Shown in pieces: positions 28,508 through 28,679 of a stretch of 28,679 nucleotides of DNA. This stretch comes from Ophiothrix spiculata (lineage: Eukaryota > Echinodermata > Ophiuroidea > Amphilepidida > Ophiotrichidae). Position numbers and translations under genes: made by a program. Below the pieces are notes generated by a model, which was not told where the DNA came from, ran no database searches, and was given only the letters and a program-made list of their open reading frames with translations. The stretch is from assembly GCA_000969725.1 (NCBI GenBank), contig JXSR01S044323.1, one strand, 5' to 3'. Numbering within the stretch: the first letter of the stretch is position 1; every line of letters begins with the position of its first letter.

Positions 28508-28657
28508 TCTCAATACATCATAGACAGGGTAGACTAGAGTATATCTTATATAACTATTTCTCATCCACTTCCCCTCCCTCCCCCTCCCTTCAAACCACTC
28601 CCGTTCCTTTCATCCCATCTCTTCCCTCCCGTCAATTCAAAATTAATTTGCTCTAAC
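28508..28657. repeat. intronic part of the second copy of the duplicated segment
   Basis: Matches 26413-26562 with a single substitution. It includes the C-rich tract (CCCCTCCCTCCCCCTCCC here) and the donor GTTAGAG on the minus strand. Confidence 0.95.
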
Positions 28658-28679
28658 CTGTAATATTGCCGATGGCTGC
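28658..28679 (-). CDS. second copy of the alpha-2 exon, 3' end only, cut by the window edge
   Basis: The last 22 bases of the exon (encoding AAIGNIT plus one base) are identical to 26563-26584 and followed by an intact donor. Whether the rest of the exon is duplicated lies outside the window. If it is, the gene has two alpha-2 exons in the same orientation, which cannot both be included without a frame change. Confidence 0.7.

Larger units (their letters stand above)
26717..28657 (-). other. exchanger intron, as far as visible
   Basis: Upstream, in gene sense, of the alpha-2 exon, reaching the partial second copy of that exon at 28658. It contains the inverted composite fold-back element (27122-27655), a truncated MITE (28404-28507) and the intronic part of the duplicated segment (28508-28657). 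The frames at 27663-27932 and 27958-28188 (+) are not recognised and lie antisense in the intron. Confidence 0.65.

Overview
This is an AT-rich animal nuclear genome window: spliced genes with GT/AG boundaries, long introns, an intergenic region full of short inverted-repeat transposons, and a 50-base assembly gap (12204-12253). Two gene ends are recognisable, and both families are metazoan. The density of palindromic MITEs and the divergence from vertebrate forms suggest a non-vertebrate bilaterian, possibly a marine deuterostome such as an echinoderm or hemichordate. The species cannot be fixed from this sequence.

Layout. (1) 1-1476, + strand: end of an intron, then the last coding exon of an AF9/ENL (MLLT3/MLLT1) homologue. 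The exon holds the Lys/Ser-rich linker and the C-terminal ANC1-homology domain; the YEATS part lies to the left of the window. (2) 1477-24399: about 22.9 kb between two convergent stop codons. I find no convincing protein gene here. It holds at least a dozen short elements with terminal inverted repeats (TIRs). They include Harbinger-like elements with TAA/TTA target duplications, a Tc1/mariner-like and a pogo-like element with TA duplications, a pair of equal-length 246-bp elements, and several near-perfect hairpins. There are also a roughly 60-bp minisatellite, a CTGT microsatellite and some old segmental duplications. (3) 24400-28679, - strand: the last three coding exons of an SLC8-type Na+/Ca2+ exchanger (alpha-2 repeat, last membrane helices and stop). 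The transcription order is 26716-26563, 26296-26115, 24519-24400, with perfect phase continuity.

Most interesting observations. The exchanger exon at 26563-26716 and its downstream intron begin to appear a second time, almost identically, at 28508-28679, where the window stops. The copied exon is 154 bp (phase 0 to phase 1), so two copies could not both be spliced in without a frameshift. This is therefore either a mutually exclusive exon pair or a haplotype or assembly duplication. Its left breakpoint lies at the end of a truncated repeat fragment. Second, two diverged copies of a complex fold-back element (10328-10899 and, inverted, 27122-27655) share an unusual architecture. Each has three direct repeats followed by one inverted repeat whose sequence differs between the copies but matches within each copy.

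The two genes are not functionally linked: one encodes a chromatin/elongation reader and the other a plasma-membrane calcium exporter. They are simply convergent neighbours. No operon, CRISPR array, tRNA or rRNA gene was seen.
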